From: Podocnemis expansa
Taxonomy: Eukaryota > Chordata > Testudines > Podocnemididae
DNA: 64,000 nucleotides
Assembly (NCBI GenBank): GCA_007922195.1
Contig: ML681971.1
Coordinates: 5,189,946-5,253,945 of the forward strand
Reading direction: 5' to 3'
A program made the position numbers and the translations under genes. A model generated the notes under the pieces. The model was not told where the DNA came from, searched no databases, and worked only from the letters and a program-made list of their open reading frames with translations. Within the stretch, counting starts at the first letter, position 1, and each line of letters opens with the position of its first letter. Positions 21,610-32,214 of the stretch are shown in pieces.

Positions 21610-23581
21610 ATTTCTTCCGCCTTGCGCGTCGGAATTGGAATGTCCGCTCCTTGCGAGCTGCAAGCAGCCTGTCCGTTTTTCTTCAGCTTGCTGTCCGGCT
21701 GGGAACATCTCTTTTGTGGATTTAATCCCACTACAAGAGTTCCCACTACTGGACCGGAACATCACATCAACAGTGCCAGGGTTCAAACCCTGTGCTGAGT
21801 GTGGCAAGGCCTTCCCCCAGGACGACCCTCATGGGAAGTGCCTTAGGTGCCTGGGCAAAGACCACGTGGTCTCGACTTGTTCCATCTGTCTCTCCTTCAA
21901 ACCCTGAATGATCAAGGAGAGGGAACAGCTACGCTGCGCCCTAGCTTCAGAGGAGGCCCTGCAACCTTCCCCCGAGGCTTCAGGTTCTTGCCTGGCACCA
22001 AGACCCAGCTCAGCACCGGAGCCTATGCAGCACCACAATGCCGGTAGCAGCCGCCGCTGCTGCACCACCTCGGTGCTGACTCTGGCACCCCAGAGCCTAC
22101 CTGGCGCCTCAGTACCTCAGTGCCACTCAAGTTTGCCCTCAGTTAGCCTGGCACCAATGGTACCGGGCTCACCTCGGCGCCGCTCCACATCATCTCCGAT
22201 GCCGACGGCCCGGTACAGTCCAGCCTCGCTGGTGCCGAGCTCACCCTGGCACCGGCCAATTTCACCCTCAGCATCGCAGGCCCGCCAGAGCCTGGTGCTG
22301 CAGGAGCGGGAGTCCTCCTGTCCAGGCAGTCCTCCATCCCCGGGTGAGGACTTGCCCCTGGCTCAAAAGGAGTTGCTCCTCGTCCCGTCCACCCCGGAAG
22401 CGGTGGAGGCAGCATGAGCCCTCGTACTACTTTCGACACCTCCTGCCCCACTCCCAACCAGAAGGGGCAAACTGACCTTCATATCGAAGGCCTGGGTCCA
22501 CCTGGGACACTCACCTTCACCACACAGCACCCCATCTTCCACTCCAGTGGGGGCTGGCCCCACTCCACTGTCACTGGTACCAGCCCGAGAATCTTGGTCC
22601 CCCTCCCCTGCTTCCAGCCCGGAGGAAGGACCTTCCAGGGGTTCCAAACAGCCTCAGCGCCACACATCAGCCCCATCACCTTTTCGTTTTAGGCCGCAGG
22701 AATGGTCCCCCCAAGGAACTCCCTCTCCGCCACGGCGAGCTCTCGGTACCACTCTCTCCCTGGCACCGGGGTCTTACATGAGAAACCTGTTGGTGCATTT
22801 TGATTCGTTGCGCTGGGCTACGGCCCATTTAGGCATGGAGGTGGAGCCCTTGAGTCCCGCCCCCGATAGCCACTTAGGGCCAGCCTTCGCCTCAATGGCG
22901 CCCTTAGCTGTCCTGCCTCACCCAAGAGTATGGGATCTCGCACACTCCCAATGGCAGAGCCCAAGTTCCATTTCCCCAGTTTTGGATATGGCGAGCGTAA
23001 AATATTGGGTGTCTGAGTCGGGCCACCCTTCCCTTGTTGGGCACCCAGTCCCCCCGGGGGACATAGTCCAGATGGCGATGGGCCCCAGGGAGCCCCCCAG
23101 GGACCCCTTTCCATCCTCCAGGGAAACCAGGGAACTGGACCTGCTAGGCTGTAAGGTTTACTCATCGGCCTTCCAACTATGGGTGGCAAATAGCCAGGCT
23201 ATAACCAGCAGGTAGTTGCTGGATATCCGGGAGTCACTCGGGAAATTTAGAAGCCTGCTCCCACCTGAGGCTAGAGAGGGGTATAATGCCTTCCTGGAAG
23301 AAGGCAACCTAATTTCACAGGACCTGCTCCTTTTGGCACGTGATGCAGTGGACACTGCCACTCATACCGTGGCCTCGGCGGTTTTCATCCACGGAGTAGC
23401 ATGGCTCAGGGAGGCTAGAGCACCCCCCAGTGCACAGCGGGCAGTCCTCGACCTGCCCTTCGAGGGGAATGCCTTATTTCCCCCTGAAACCCTCTCTGTG
23501 GGTGGGCACCACCCGGGATCCTTGGGGAGAGGTCAAGTACTTTTTGGCCTGCTCCCTCACAGACCCACCCCCCCGACTTAA
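21515..23581 (+). pseudogene. DIRS Gag-like frame with LAP2alpha-like domain, three or more stops
   Basis: One reading frame can be followed from about 21515 to 23581 without frameshift, broken by TGA at 21905-21907, TGA at 22415-22417 and TAG at 23213-23215. Domains in order: a zinc-knuckle region (CAECGKAFPQ, KCLRCLGKDHVVSTCSIC) near 21790-21900; a long Pro/Ser-rich middle; and a C-terminal region with ELDLLGCKVYSSAFQLWVAN, FRSLLPPEAREGYNAFLEEG and LLLARDAVDTATHTVASAV. The last part resembles the LAP2alpha-type domain that mammals co-opted from a DIRS Gag (TMPO alpha isoform, ZNF451). Copy 2 lacks these three stops but has others, so the stops arose after insertion. Gag would package the RNA; this copy cannot make full-length protein. 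Confidence 0.75.
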
Positions 23582-26260
23582 TCCCCCCCCCTCGAATCCT
23601 CCATCTTCTCCCAGAAGGGGACCACAGGGGAGCTTTTCCTCCACCGCTTTATCCGCTGCGAAGGCTGGGTCTTTGCCCCTACTCCTGCAGGGAGGGGCCC
23701 TCTACTCACCGCCAACCCACTTCAATCCTCAGACATAGAGGCGTTAGGGCATCAGCACCGCGGACGGCCACCACACCCCGTCTCCCCTCTAAGGGAAACA
23801 GGATTCAGTGGGAAACATCCCCAACCTCCCTTTTTGTTTTCCCCTTTTGCTACTGCACTAGCAGACCTCAGATCGGGGGCAACAGGGCCCCGACAATATA
23901 ATGACACCTTGCCTACACTGACAGTACCCAAGTACCATGGTCTACTCCCCCACATGCCTTCTGCAGCGACTCCTCTGAAGATGGAAATCCACCCCTCTTT
24001 TCCCCTCCTTGCATCCCACCCTTCCCGGATATTCCCCTTCCACGCATCCCCCACGCCAACACCTCACTAGGGACAAGAGACACATCTCATTGTAGCCCCA
24101 GCCCCGCTACAGAGGCTCCGAGATGCACATATTCGAAGCCTACCCGCAAACAGAACTGTGCCTGTGACCCTGATGCCTTCCTCAGGTAGGCCTCCTCGAG
24201 TCCGTGTCAAGGGAAAGTTGGGGGGATACCTCTGGTCACATACCATCGGTTCAACGGGCACCAACCTTTGTGACCCCAACCTGACAGGAATATCTCCTGC
24301 TCACTGAAGGGGACACATCCGTGTAGCCAGAGCGGAACTTTACCTCTGAAGGGGTCCAAGGTGAATGGCCCACCCCTACCATTCCCCTTCCTTATGGGAA
24401 CTACAGTCCCACTCCCTCACCTTGTGGTAATCTAGTGACAACCAGGGCTCCCACCCTAGGAATCCTTGTTCTCAGTCTGCCTCCCCATCACGGTGGCCAA
24501 TTCCCCTTACGCCCTCGCCCGTAAACATGGGCCAGGTGTGACTTCTTTGAACCCCAGACAGGGAACCTAAGAGAGGACACTTAGTCGCATCTCCACATAG
24601 GGGAACAGCGAAGGGCCCACCCTTTTGAGGCTTCTCCCACCAACACACCTCCCCACGCCACCAGCTGCCTTACTGGGCAGGTGACCATGTGTAGACAGAG
24701 GTTTCTTCCCAAGGGACTTGTAGCTACCCCTTCTGCCTCTCAGTCTGGTACCCTGGCAGAGCATGTCCCCCCCCCCGCCCCTTGTTTTCTTGGGGTCGTC
24801 TCACTACGTCTGATTGTAGACCTATAGTGCTACTGCGGGGTTACCCCCATGTGTTTTGGTGGTGCCCAATAGTACTGCTGTTCCTCCTCAACTCTTGAGA
24901 ATCCGTTCACATGCACTGCCCGCCCACTGGTGTATAGACAGAGAGCCTGTTTTGCCTACAATGTCCAAGAATTTGGGGATTGTACTCCCTTAACTCTCCT
25001 TCCGGCTTCCCGCCTGGGGAAATACTGCGTTCAGTTCTCTAACCCCAGAGTGTCCTTGAGATACTGCAGTTGCTACCCTGTAGTGGATTTACTTCCTAGC
25101 TGGTAGGAAATGAACCTTCTTCGACATCAGGGTTTCCGGGATACCCATGTATTGAAAATTTTTTCTCCTTGGCACCCACTGGCACGGCAGAGTGGTAGCG
25201 CTATCCCTCTGAGAAGTACTGTAGATGCTGAGACCGTGACCTTACACGGCACTTCTGTGAGCCTTTTGGTCCTCAATGGGGTGACCAAACGATAGCAAGT
25301 GCTGTTCCCAACCCTTCTTCTCCTTCCCTCACTCACTTGTGAGAGCTGTCGCGATGCAAAACCCTGCGAGGTTATAGGCCCAGCGGGGTTTTCCTGTGAG
25401 TACTCATGCTCCCATGAGCCCTATAAGGACCAACTCATTAGCACTGCCTCAGGCCACCTTGCTGTTAGTGACTCTTATGCCTGGAGCCTCTTTCCTGTGA
25501 GAACCCGGTCCTTGGTACCTGTCTGGCTGAAAACGTTCGGTCCCGCACTACCCGGTTTATAGCTAGCATACCATAGGCCCCGTTCTGCTCGACTTGGTCT
25601 CCATATGTTGCTGTTTAGTGTCTCGCGGTCTTCTCAGTTGATCTCGAGCCCCACTCTACAAGCTTGTATCCTCATCCTCACTCGCATCAACCAGACTCGG
25701 CCACGTCTGGTCACAAGTGGACAGGGGATATGGTTACTCCCCTACGGTTACCTGTGTACTCACTAGTCATCCAGATCAGTTCATAATCATGTGATCCAGC
25801 TAAGCCTTCGGATGATCAGTTCGGGAACTAGATCCCACCCTTCCTTAGTTCTCGTGCGGGCCATGGCCAATATGGCTAAACCTGCACTTGCTGGCATTCA
25901 GCGTTCTCCCAAGAGGCCATGCTTCAAGGCCCATGGCCAGACACTATATTCTGTCTGTCATAATCCACGTTCCACCTATGCGGAATATCTAATGCAACCC
26001 TCTATGTTCAGGCTGCGTCCTTTACTCCAGTTATGGTGACCTTGTCCGACCTGCTTATGCCCATATGTCTCGGTGGGTTCGGTCCTGCCCCTGTCCTGGG
26101 TTGGCCCTCAGCTCTTGACTCTTCTGGGCCGCGTCAAGGCCTGTTCGCCCCTTGACTCAGGTGAGGATCTTGTTGCTGGGCCTCTACCTTATGGGGCATG
26201 TTGTTGTGCTGAAGATGGAAGAACCAACTCCACCCGCCATCCATCAGCATGTCTAGTAGT
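23582..26260 (+). other. DIRS copy 1 downstream region without pol or YR
   Basis: This 2.7-kb part is pyrimidine-rich and aligns along its length with 45881-48478 of copy 2. I looked for RT blocks (YxDD, RNase H DEDD context) and the tyrosine recombinase R-H-R-Y pattern and found none. A frame at 24071-24307, in register with gag, reads GRPPRVRVKGK and ends ISPAH; copy 2 has the counterpart. Function unknown. Confidence 0.5.
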
Positions 26261-26350
26261 CACCTATTTACTGAATGCATCTGAGCAGCACTCGAAGCAG
26301 AACGGTGGTAACCATCCTTCTTTGAGATGGGCTGCTCGGATCCATTCAGG
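26261..26350. repeat. DIRS copy 1 internal complementary region
   Basis: The left half (cacctatttactgaatgcat and on) is the reverse complement of the start of the left terminal repeat, and the right half (tctttgagatgggctgctcg, gatccattcagg) is the reverse complement of the outer part of the right terminal repeat. In DIRS elements this region acts as the template that joins the two ends during replication. Confidence 0.8.
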
Positions 26351-26392
26351 TCTCTCCTCTCCATCCCTGCTTCTGGAGTTGGTGACTCTAAG

Positions 26393-26597
26393 GAACTGAG
26401 GAGGGGTCAGGAGGTGGCCATATATATATAGCCATGGAGTGGCATGAGGGGCGGAGGCTGCCTCCGCTCTCCTGACAGGCTAGGACAAGTTTTTTTCCAA
26501 CCAATCCGGCGCTCTGGCATGGAGACACCTATTACTGAATAGATCCAAGCAGCCCATCTCAAAGAAGGACGGTTACTGGTGAGTAACCCACTGTTCT
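26393..26597 (-). repeat. DIRS copy 1 right inverted terminal repeat and extension
   Basis: Inverted match of the left repeat up to about 26545, then an extension gatccaagcagcccatctca, aagaaggacggttactggtg and a short gagtaacccactgttct end. The extension is the part matched by the right half of the internal complementary region. Confidence 0.78.
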
Positions 26598-26903
26598 CAC
26601 TATCTTTCTCTTTTTTAATACTATACAGCAACTTGCCAAAAGACACTGGTGAGACGACATCTGGAATACTGTGTGTAATCTGGTCCACTGTGTTTAAAAA
26701 AGATGGATTTTGACTAGAACAGTTGCAAAAAAGGGCTGGTAGGATTATCTGAGGGGTGGAAGACCTGCCTTATAAAAGGACACTCAAAGAGCTTTAACCT
26801 AAACAAATGAAGGCCGAGGGAAGATATGCGATGAGATTGGAGAGTTCTGTGGAGGGAAACAAAAATTATGGGGGGGTGGGGAGTGGAACACATGACTTAT
26901 GAG
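26598..26903 (+). mobile_element. CR1 LINE 3' fragment, first piece
   Basis: Plus-strand CR1 sequence: TGETTSGILCVIW in translation near 26650-26690 corresponds to the [12 protein letters not shown] C-terminal region, followed by 3' part up to ggaacacatgacttatgag. The CR1 continues at 28390 after the TAGGG-ended element and again at 28771 after a foldback SINE. It abuts the right end of DIRS copy 1; the CR1 5' part was not found to the left of that element. Confidence 0.7.
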
Positions 26904-28389
26904 TAGGGTTACCAGATATCAGGCAAAAGGAGGACATGTCCAATCACATCCTCAATCTGGCAGGCATTTTAAAAATACATGATTTTGTCTGGCCTTTTAC
27001 TTACAGGGGTCAAAGTATGTTGGAACACCTTGGAACACTCTATTTTTAGGGGGAAGCATTTCAGGGCTCCCTGAAAAACAGAAGCGTATTATATTACTAC
27101 TACTGTAACCGTTCTGCCAGGGCAGGTTGGCAGGACAAGGGCTGGGTTCTATATCTAGGGGTTTCCCAATGACCAACAACTGGCTCGAGCCCTCACCCAG
27201 ATTTCTGGGAATCCTGCACTGTTCCCTGGGCACCCCAAAGGGGTGCGGCTTCCCCACTCACAAGCATGAGTCTGAATATAGTAAATGGAACTTTTAATAG
27301 TATTACAACAAAATGCAAGAGGCCAAATAACAGAGATCAGCACTAATCTAGAAAAATTAGTATAGAGCAAAGTTCTCAGCAACCCACACCACATAATAGA
27401 ACATACAAACTTAATGGCAAAACTAGCACTGATTTGGAGAATCAGTGCTAACTAGGTTCTCAACCCACCCTAGAGAACATAGGGAGTGTCTTTCATGCCA
27501 GCTGTCCACTGACGCCATCTGCCAGTCACTTACTCCATCCTCTAGAACAGGTTTCTTGGCTCTGCCAGCTCCGCTCTCCAGTCACTCATGTCATCCAGCT
27601 TGCTGCTGGCTGCTTTCACTGTCTGCTGGCTCCGCCCACTGTCTACTGGCACTGCCATCTGGTCCCTCGTGTTGCCCAACTCGCTGCTCTCACCGTTCGC
27701 TGGCTCCACCCGCTGTTCACCAGCACTGCTGTCCAGTCCCTCGTGTATCTCAGCTCACCGCTGGCTGAGTTCACCATCCACCAGCTTCACTTGCTCGTTA
27801 CCCCATTGCTGCTCCTCTTCAGCTCATAGAGAGAAGGACTCCCCAGTGAGCTCAGTGATATTCAGCCCTCTTAATCTTTACCAGCTAAAATCAGCTACTT
27901 CCGTAACAAAGAACAAGAAAAGCAATAGGAGAGGAAGCAAAACTGCCTCAAGCATTAAAACAATGCAACCCCCTCCCCTTCCTGTTTTCATTCTTTCAGG
28001 CTGAAATATGCAGTTGCCTTTCCTACAAGTGTCTTTTTAACTGAGGGTAGTTTTTACCCCTTAACTAACCCAGACAGATTTGGAACAAACAGAGTAGCAG
28101 TTCACACAAGGACAGTATTTCATATTTCCCTTTAGTAAAATTACAAATATTAATAAATTTGTAAGTAGACTAACCCCAAATACTATTACCCACTATGCCG
28201 TGCGTCCAGTATGCTAATCAGCTAATTGTGCTCTTTGTACCCATGCTAATTGGTTGCTCCTCCCTTCAGAAGCTGTTAAGCACAGCTTCTAAGCCCGCCT
28301 TACACTACATTTTCCTCATGTGGCCACCAATGTCCTCCTTTTCGTACTTCCCTGTCCTCCTTTCCATGCTTTGATATTTGGTAACCCTA
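26904..28389. mobile_element. TAGGG-ended DNA element, long form
   Basis: Ends are TAGGGTTACCAGATATCAGG and, in reverse complement, TAGGGTTACCAAATATCAAA. Flanking 8-mers cttatgag (26896-26903) and cttacaag (28390-28397) differ by two transitions, giving an 8-bp duplication, and the CR1 sequence is continuous when the element is removed. A 291-bp relative with the same ends lies at 43006-43296. The interior shares text with 39215-39560 (ggctcgagccctcacccag versus ggcttgagtcctcacccag) and includes a degenerate tandem array of ctggctccgcc words at 27540-27800. No transposase frame was found. Confidence 0.7.
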
Positions 28390-28415
28390 CTTACAAGGAG
28401 AGGTTGAGGGAACTG
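28390..28415 (+). mobile_element. CR1 LINE 3' fragment, second piece
   Basis: The 26 bases cttacaaggagaggttgagg gaactg belong to the CR1 that ends before the TAGGG element and resumes after the foldback SINE. The last 12 bases are the left copy of the SINE target duplication. Confidence 0.65.
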
Positions 28416-28758
28416 GTTTCAGAGGAGCAGCCATGTTAGTCTAGTTCAGTAAAACAAACAAGGAATCCTGTGGCACTTTTAACGACTAAAAAATTTATCA
28501 CATGAGCTTTCGTGAGAGAAAATCCCGCTTATTCCGATGCTTTGAAGATGGGGGAATTTACAGAATGAGAGGAAAATAAATGCAGGGAAATGTAAGTCAT
28601 AGAAGTCATAGTCAGATCACACTGCATTTATTTTCCTCCCATTCTGTACATTTTCCCATCATCAAAGCGTCTGACGAAGTGGGAGTTTCTCCCACACAAG
28701 CTCATGCAGTAAATAAATTTGTTAGTCTTTAAAAGTGCCTCAGGACTCAATGTTTGCT
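28416..28758 (+). mobile_element. Foldback turtle SINE, 343 bp, with 12-bp target duplication
   Basis: The unit starts with a SINE head (agcagccatgttagtctag), continues through the body, and after a short centre near 28590-28620 runs back through the body in reverse complement to about the first 45 bases of the SINE. The centre arms also pair: tgcagggaaa on the left side and tgcatttattttcctcccat with ggaaaataaatgca on the other. The 12-mers ttgagggaactg (28404-28415) and ttgagggatctg (28759-28770) flank the whole unit, so both arms inserted in one event into the CR1. It is transcribed-type SINE DNA of Pol III origin by family knowledge. Confidence 0.8.
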
Positions 28759-28770
28759 TTGAGGGATCTG

Positions 28771-28890
28771 GGCTTGTTTAGTCTGCAAGAGAGAGGAAGG
28801 GGGTGGGGGTGTGACTTTGATAGTAGCCTTCAACTACCTGAATGGGGATTCCAGGAGGATGAAGCTAGGGCGTAGGCTGTGCTGTGGGTG
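28771..28890 (+). mobile_element. CR1 LINE 3' fragment, third piece
   Basis: Text ggcttgtttagtctgcaaga, then ttgatagtagccttcaacta cctgaatgggg, is standard CR1 3' region. It follows on from 28415 when the foldback SINE is removed. It decays after about 28890. Confidence 0.72.
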
Positions 28891-29429
28891 AGTGGGAAGC
28901 AATACTGTGAAGCCCATGCTTCTCCCTCCTTAGACTCCATAGTAGTCCCTGTACTCTGTAGCTGCTGGGGTGGGTGGATGGCCTGTTAGTCACAGCTTGT
29001 TGCCTCCTGTGATTACGATCCCTTTTATTCTAATCACTGGCTGATTGCAGCTGTCACCTCCCTTTGGGAGCTGAGGGGAAAAGGCAGGAGAGGAGGCCTG
29101 TGTTTAACCTTTCTCTTTCCTCTGTCAGCCATCAATAGCTCCTCTGGGAGGACCAGCCCTACGCCTTGGCCTGTAGAAAGCTGGCTGCTTGCCATGTACC
29201 CGGGATAGAGCTTGTGTGCATGCTGCTGCTGCTGGGTGTATGTGTTTCCTTGTTGGTGTCTTGTGTGGTTTCATGGAGGGGTGTGTTCTGTATGACTTTC
29301 AGTCTCTGTGCCATGTGTGGTTTGTGAATGTGTAATTGTCTTGGGTGGTGGGTTGATGTGGGGTAGCTGGGAGCTCACTGCCTGGTGTGGTCTTTCTGTG
29401 GGATGGCTCTCTAATGATGTGTGTGTGTC
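28891..29429. other. Non-coding DNA without recognisable elements
   Basis: No gene or delimited repeat is visible. From 29220 the sequence becomes rich in tgtgtg and merges into the minisatellite. Confidence 0.4.
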
Positions 29430-30690
29430 TATACAGCTCTCTAGGGCAAGGTGTATGTACCGCTAATCTGGGTGAGTTGTGTTTGTACAGCTCCCTGGGT
29501 CAAGGGGTGTATACTGCTGTTTGGGGTGAGTTGTATGTGTGCAGATCACTAGGTCAATGTGTATGCACCACTATTCAGGCTGAATTGTGTGTGTACACAG
29601 CTTTCTGGGGCAAGATGTGTGTACTGCTATTTGGGGTGAATTTTGTGTGTATACAGCTCTCTGGGGCAAAGGGTATGTACTGCCATTTGGGGTGAGGTGT
29701 GTTTACAGATCTCTAGGGCAAGCAGGGGTTAAAGTATAATTTGGGGGGTCCCTGAACCTTCCTGAATTGACAGGCTCCCCTTATGGTGGGGTGCCCCCCC
29801 CATACCTCAGCTATTCAGGGGTTAAAGTATAATTCAGGGGGCCCTGGAACCCTCCTAAATTTCCAGGCTCATCCTCACGCTGGTCCGGGCCCACCCTCAT
29901 GAAGGTCCCCCACCCAAGCTACTGCCCCCCAGCCCAGGTGGGCATTTGTGACCATTTCTGAGTGCCACATGCATCAGTTATCACTCTGCTGCACCCCCCC
30001 CGTACACACCCTTGCCCCCCCACAGCCACCCCACCCCCAGCTATACACCTCCCACACATAGCCACCCCAGCCTCCAGCTACACCTACCACAGTCATCTCA
30101 CCCCTCCGCTACACACCAAGCCGCTACACCCCCCCCAACCAGACAGCCACCCCACAACCCCAGCTATATACCCTCTTCTACAATCCACTCCCACCCACCT
30201 CTGCTACACACACACATGCCCTGCCACACACAACCCACAGCAGTGCCCGCCCCCACAAGCCCTTACCTTGGCTGTTTGCAGGCTGACTGACCAGCTGGAA
30301 GCTGCTTCCAGCCACAAGCTGCTCTGACCTCCCAGAGGGGACATTCACAAACTCTGAGCCTGCCCCAGCTCTCTGCTGGCTGGGCTCAAGGTGGAACAGG
30401 GTTTAAGTGGAGCCACCGGAACACTGCGATCCAGCTGCTTCTGCTATTTTTAGGGGGGCTGGGAACTCTGCGTTCAGGTGCTTTTCTCTATTTTAGGGAG
30501 CCTAGAATGCTGTTCCCCTAAAAATAGGGGCTCTAGAACTGTGTTCCAGTGCGTTTCCCCTTACTTTAACCCCTGAGGGCAAGCGGTGTATATCACTATT
30601 CGGGTTGAGGCGTGTGTGTACAGATCTCTAGGCCAAGGTGCGTGTACCACTATTTGGGGTGAATTGTGTGTGTATAGCTCTGTGAGGTGG
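29430..30690 (+). repeat. Minisatellite, about 55-bp unit, split by a hAT-like element
   Basis: About seven degenerate units of 52-56 bp follow the plan cagctctctggggcaagg, tgtgtgtactgctatttggg, gtgagttgtgtgtgta. Five units lie at 29430-29722, the sixth is cut by the insertion at 29723-30575, and the rest lies at 30576-30690. Open frames across it are a result of the unit length and composition. Confidence 0.75.
29723..30575. mobile_element. hAT-like element inside the minisatellite, family B
   Basis: Ends are CAGGGGTTAAAGTATAATTT and, in reverse complement, CAGGGGTTAAAGTAAGGGG. The target duplication agggcaag is exact on both sides (29715-29722 and 30576-30583). The left end is partly duplicated: caggggttaaagtataat occurs again at 29816. 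The interior is a C-rich region (ccaccccacaac-like words), followed by a subterminal gctctagaactgtgttccag block. A larger relative is at 59386-60576 in the opposite orientation. No transposase. Confidence 0.85.
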
Positions 30691-32075
30691 TGCAGTTGGA
30701 TGGGCAGACAGTGGTGTGAAGTGGGGGTTGTTGCTCTCTGGGGTAGGGTGGGGGGAGCGTCATGGCTGTCTGGTGGGGTGTGTGTGATTCAGTAGGGTGA
30801 TGTCTTTGTCTGAACTGTACCCTATAATTTCTTTCTCCATCAGTGTCTCTGTGGCATGCCCTGGCAGGGATGTGGGAGTGTTGATGACTGCCTCTAGGAG
30901 GTGAGGGCAGGGCTTGAGATGCAAAAGATCAACCCCCCGCCCGAGATTAACATCAATTTGCGTTGTTGAGTCCCCCCATGGCCCCTTTCTCTTTTCACTG
31001 TGCTTATGCTCCTTCTGTCTGCTTTAACCTTCAGTGCAAAACCATGGCACTGCTCTCTTGCCAGAGTGATGCTTCCAGCTAGACAAGGAAAGTCAGGTAC
31101 TCAGCCCCTGGCTGCTCTGGCTATTCATCTTTTCGCCACTCCATGTGGCAGCAGTGCCCTGAGGGGCTGGTGCAGAGAGCCCCCTGAGAAATGGCAGGGC
31201 TGTTGTGGCTGCTATTTTTATTACTGCTGCTACTCTTTATTATTATGTGGGGCCCATAGATCCTCCCTGAGCTCAGGGCCCCAGTAGGCTAGCCACACTC
31301 CTGCAAATGCAATGAAACAGACAAGCAGAGTCTTGAAGCACTCACAAGAAGACCTGGCTGGACCCTGGAGTTTTCACTCGGCAGGAAATCCTCATGTTTG
31401 GACATTTGGTTTTCTCTTGAGTCGGCCTGAAAAGCAAAGACTTCAAAATTTCCCATGACAGAAAAAGACGAAAACAACATGATTTGGAATTCTCACCATG
31501 CCTAGAGTCATCAGATTATAATGCAGTATATCACATTGAATTATCACAGATGAGACGTGATGTCCATCAAGAGAATTAATTGTTTAATACAGTATCAAAG
31601 TAAAAATGACATTAATAGTGTAACCCCTTTGGGGTTTTACAGAGTATGTGGTCCCTTTTAATCTTTGCCCGGGGGGGGGGGGGGGGGGGGGGGGCTGATT
31701 ACTCGGGAAGGGGAAAGTGTTGTTTGGGGTGGGGGAGTGACTCTCAGGTGTGGCTAAGAAGCTCCAGAGAGACGAGCTGCAGCTCGAGGCCCTGGCCAAA
31801 GCCAGGGAGGACAGTGTGGTGGCTGAGGACACCCAGGACAGGAACCCCAGGAGGAAGCTATGCCAGGGAGGAGTTGCCTGAAGGCAGGCCAGAGCTGGAC
31901 TTGGTGACACAGCTGCCCAGAGCTGTGAGTACTGAGCCTGTGATATGGGGGAAGCTGTAGCTAGTTAAATGTGAAGGCGTCGCTCTGTGGTCACAGAGGG
32001 CAGCAGAAGTACCAGAGAGTTTCAGGGGGGTGAGGCCCCTGGAGCCTCCTGCTAGTGATGCCTCTGCCACACACC
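30691..32075. other. Non-coding DNA with a 24-G tract
   Basis: No gene is supported. The stretch 31671-31694 is an uninterrupted run of 24 G. The part 31740-31900 can be read as a charged, Lys/Glu-rich peptide, but no family could be assigned. Otherwise nothing is recognised. Confidence 0.4.
31671..31694 (+). repeat. Poly-G tract, 24 bases
   Basis: A run of 24 guanines preceded by tttgccc. Runs like this can form G-quadruplex structures and are prone to length error in assembly. Confidence 0.9.
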
Positions 32076-32155
32076 ACAGGTTTTCAGAGATAATGGCCAA
32101 TGGCTCTGCAGTCATATCAGCCAACTCCCTCTAAGGAGTGCATCTAAGGGTGCTC
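32076..32155 (-). mobile_element. CR1 fragment, RT start, minus strand
   Basis: On the minus strand the text translates to ADMTAEPLAIISENLW, the ELADVIAKPLS-IFE block of CR1 reverse transcriptase. Only about 80 bp are recognisable. Confidence 0.65.
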
Positions 32156-32214
32156 AAGATGTTAGTAAACCCTAGGAGCTGATCATTTAAGAGGAAGCAC
32201 AGCAAATGAATGGC

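Larger units (their letters stand above)
21445..26597 (+). mobile_element. DIRS-like retrotransposon, copy 1, gag only
   Basis: The element is bounded by inverted terminal repeats: left at about 21461-21609 and right at about 26393-26545, with the right end extended to 26597 (ggttactggtgagtaac). Just inside the right repeat, 26261-26350 is an internal complementary region that matches the reverse complements of both outer ends, the hallmark of DIRS elements, which replicate through a circle. A gag-like frame fills 21515-23581. The remaining 2.7 kb shows no reverse transcriptase, RNase H or tyrosine recombinase motif in any frame that I read. Copy 2 at 43777-48815 has the same organisation. 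There is no target duplication, as expected for tyrosine-recombinase elements. Confidence 0.78.

Noticed and set aside
22143..23189. Minus-strand open frames opposite the DIRS gag
   Set aside because: Mirror frames of a Pro/Ser-rich coding strand; no motif, and the plus strand carries the zinc knuckle and LAP2alpha-like domain.
27445..28004. Ser/Cys/Leu-rich frames with repeated CSHRSLAP-type text
   Set aside because: Degenerate tandem array of ctggctccgcc-like words inside the TAGGG-ended element.
29962..30327. His/Pro/Thr-rich frame of about 120 codons
   Set aside because: It is translation of a degenerate cacacc-rich repeat inside a hAT-like element.
31740..31900. Possible Gag-like or coiled-coil peptide (Lys/Glu-rich)
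   Set aside because: Only about 45 codons with no flanking retroelement structure or known motif; could be chance.
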